From positions 186,001 to 250,000 of the forward strand of contig JAFOLH010000015.1 of assembly GCA_017419405.1 (NCBI GenBank): a stretch of DNA of 64,000 nt, read 5' to 3'. The notes under the pieces were generated by a model. It was not told the origin of the DNA. It made no database searches and was given only the letters and a program-made list of their open reading frames with translations. The position numbers and the translations under genes are program-made. This document shows positions 62,979-64,000 of this stretch, in pieces; position 1 is the stretch's first letter; each line of letters starts with the position of its first letter. This stretch comes from Renibacterium sp. GTDB lineage: Bacteria; Actinomycetota; Actinomycetes; Actinomycetales; Micrococcaceae.

Positions 62979-63596
62979 ATGACTTCTGAGCGTTTCCGCC
63001 CGCGCACCGGCACGGTTTTGGCCATCGTCCTCTACGTCTTGGCCGGGGCCGGGCTGCTCGTCGTGCTGTTCAGCGGACTCCGCCTGCAGGACATCCTGTT
63101 GACCCTGCCCTTGCTGGCTTTCGTCGGCTACTGCGGTTACTGGCTGTTCGGCTTCCCCGAAGTGATCGTGGACGAGGACGGCGTCACTTTGGTCAACCCC
63201 ACGGTGACCGTCCGGGTGCCTTGGGTCGCGTTGATCGCCGTCGACACGAAATTCGCCTTGACGCTGATTACCGTGAAGCGCAAGTACACCGCTTGGGCGG
63301 CTCCGGCGCCCGGGGTGATTTCGGCCAACCGGGGCAAACGCGAGGACACCATGGGTCTGCCGGCCAGCAGCTATGGCGCGTTCGGTTCCTTGCGTCCCGG
63401 AGACCTGAAACGCAGCGATTCCGGCGCCGCCGCTTTCATGGTGCGCACCCGCTGGGCGAAGCTGGTCGACGCCGGCAAAATCGACGTCGAGCAGACCGCG
63501 CATTCCCGGGCCAGCGTGCGCGTCAACTGGCTGCAGCTGGGCATCGCCCTGGTGCTGATTGCCGCCGTCGTCGCGCTGATCGCCGGCGCGCTCTGA
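62979..63596 (+). CDS. PH-domain membrane protein
   Basis: A 205-residue protein. Two membrane helices near the N-terminus (VLAIVLYVLAGAGLLVVLFSG and ILLTLPLLAFVGYCGYWLFG), a bacterial PH-like domain (VIVDEDGVTLVNPTVTVRVP, then VALIAVDTKFALTLITVKRK), and a C-terminal hydrophobic segment (LGIALVLIAAVVALIAGAL). It lies on the opposite strand to the surrounding dpp genes, 13 bp from the dppC stop. Function unknown. Confidence 0.86.
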   Translation: MTSERFRPRTGTVLAIVLYVLAGAGLLVVLFSGLRLQDILLTLPLLAFVGYCGYWLFGFPEVIVDEDGVTLVNPTVTVRVPWVALIAVDTKFALTLITVKRKYTAWAAPAPGVISANRGKREDTMGLPASSYGAFGSLRPGDLKRSDSGAAAFMVRTRWAKLVDAGKIDVEQTAHSRASVRVNWLQLGIALVLIAAVVALIAGAL

Positions 63597-63609
63597 TCCG
63601 GTCGCCATC

Positions 63610-64000
63610 TCAGGCCTTTTCGGCATTGGCTGAGCTGGCCTTTTTCGCGTTGAACTTCTTCTGCCGCGGATCGAAGGCATCCCGCAATCCGTCGCCGATG
63701 AAGTTGATGCACAGGCAGATCACGATGATGAACAGGCCCGGGAACCAGAACAGCCAGGGCCGGGTGGAGAACGCTTCCTGGTTTTCCACCACGAGCGAGC
63801 CCAGCGAGATGTCCGGCTTGGTGACGCCCAATCCGATGTAGCTCAGGCCGGCTTCCAGCAGGATCGCAGAGGACATCAGCAGCGTGGTGTTCACGATGAT
63901 CACGCCCACCGCGTTCGGCAGGATGTGCTTGAACACGATCCGGGTGTTGGAGGCGCCGGCAATCCTGGCCGCATCGACGAATTCGCGTTCCCGCAAGGTC
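63610..64000 (-). CDS. Dipeptide ABC transporter permease DppC (partial, N-terminus outside window)
   Basis: The C-terminal ~130 residues of a BPD_transp_1 permease. The EAA loop REREFVDAARIAGASNTRIV followed by FKHILPNAV is diagnostic of the DppC/OppC family. Two further membrane segments are visible, then a basic tail (DPRQKKFNAKKASSANAEKA). The frame is open to the right edge. It should partner the DppD-DppF fusion at 60994-62886. Confidence 0.9.
   Translation of the reverse strand, partial: TLREREFVDAARIAGASNTRIVFKHILPNAVGVIIVNTTLLMSSAILLEAGLSYIGLGVTKPDISLGSLVVENQEAFSTRPWLFWFPGLFIIVICLCINFIGDGLRDAFDPRQKKFNAKKASSANAEKA

Overview
The window is chromosomal DNA from a high-GC actinomycete. 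The gene set points to Micrococcaceae (Arthrobacter or a close relative): a glutamate-type ABC transporter (gluABCD-like), an MshB-type mycothiol deacetylase, the actinobacterial DUF3107 and DUF3117 proteins, an AdnA-type helicase-nuclease, a coproporphyrin-dependent heme pathway, and frequent GTG/TTG starts with stop-start overlaps. I see no rRNA, tRNA, insertion sequence, prophage or CRISPR array. Almost everything is core housekeeping sequence, and both edges cut a gene (AdnA-like on the left, a DppC-like permease on the right).

Layout. 1-4.2 kb: DNA repair (AdnA-like helicase-nuclease, alkyltransferase-like protein, DnaQ-like exonuclease). 4.5-7.1 kb: metNIQ methionine uptake. 7.2-18.3 kb: a nearly complete heme pathway. 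On the minus strand lie hemE, cgoX (hemY type), chdC, cpfC, hemC, hemD, hemB, an LLM flavin monooxygenase and hemL; hemA diverges on the plus strand. 18.4-20.8 kb: MoeZ-like sulfur carrier activator, a TetR regulator, DUF3107 and a membrane protein. 20.9-23.9 kb: thiamine genes thiO-thiS-thiG behind a TPP riboswitch, with thiE divergent. 23.9-31.7 kb: YdcF-like protein, ferritin-like protein, RNB ribonuclease, an AT-rich island with a small peptide gene, DEAD-box helicase plus orphan DNA methyltransferase, PHP phosphoesterase and a lipoprotein. 31.7-40.3 kb: aminopeptidase P, a stress-type membrane protein, MgtE-N/CBS protein, DUF1003, Mrp, TatB, anti-sigma, ECF sigma and O-methyltransferase. 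40.5-49.6 kb: DUF3117, mannosyltransferase, Tag, DivIVA-like protein, LOG protein, gluABCD, dapE and dapD. 49.6-60.9 kb: a lysozyme-like membrane protein, galE, gltA, dapC, ferredoxin, an acetyltransferase remnant, a ThiD/PdxK kinase, an MshB fusion, typA and an SGNH hydrolase. 61-64 kb: dipeptide ABC transporter genes interrupted by an inverted PH-domain gene.

From memory, the order recalls two Mycobacterium tuberculosis neighbourhoods: roughly Rv3202c-Rv3211 (AdnA, ATL, MoeZ, TetR, DUF3107, ferritin-like, RhlE) and Rv1165-Rv1232c (TypA, MshB, FdxC/DapC, DapD/DapE, LOG, Tag, DUF3117, O-methyltransferase, SigE, anti-sigma, TatB, Mrp, DUF1003, MgtE-N). Heme, thiamine and transport genes lie between these anchors.

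The least explained parts are: (i) a 54-residue Trp/Ser-rich peptide gene at 27278-27442 that looks leaderless and sits behind a very AT-rich promoter; (ii) an 11-bp motif shared by the regions upstream of chdC and hemE, with an iron-box-like sequence beside the latter; (iii) several long, near-perfect hairpins at gene ends, two of which share sequence; (iv) an SH3-like fragment of an acetyltransferase that has lost its catalytic domain. No complete new defence or biosynthetic system is evident. The small peptide locus is the best candidate for something undescribed.
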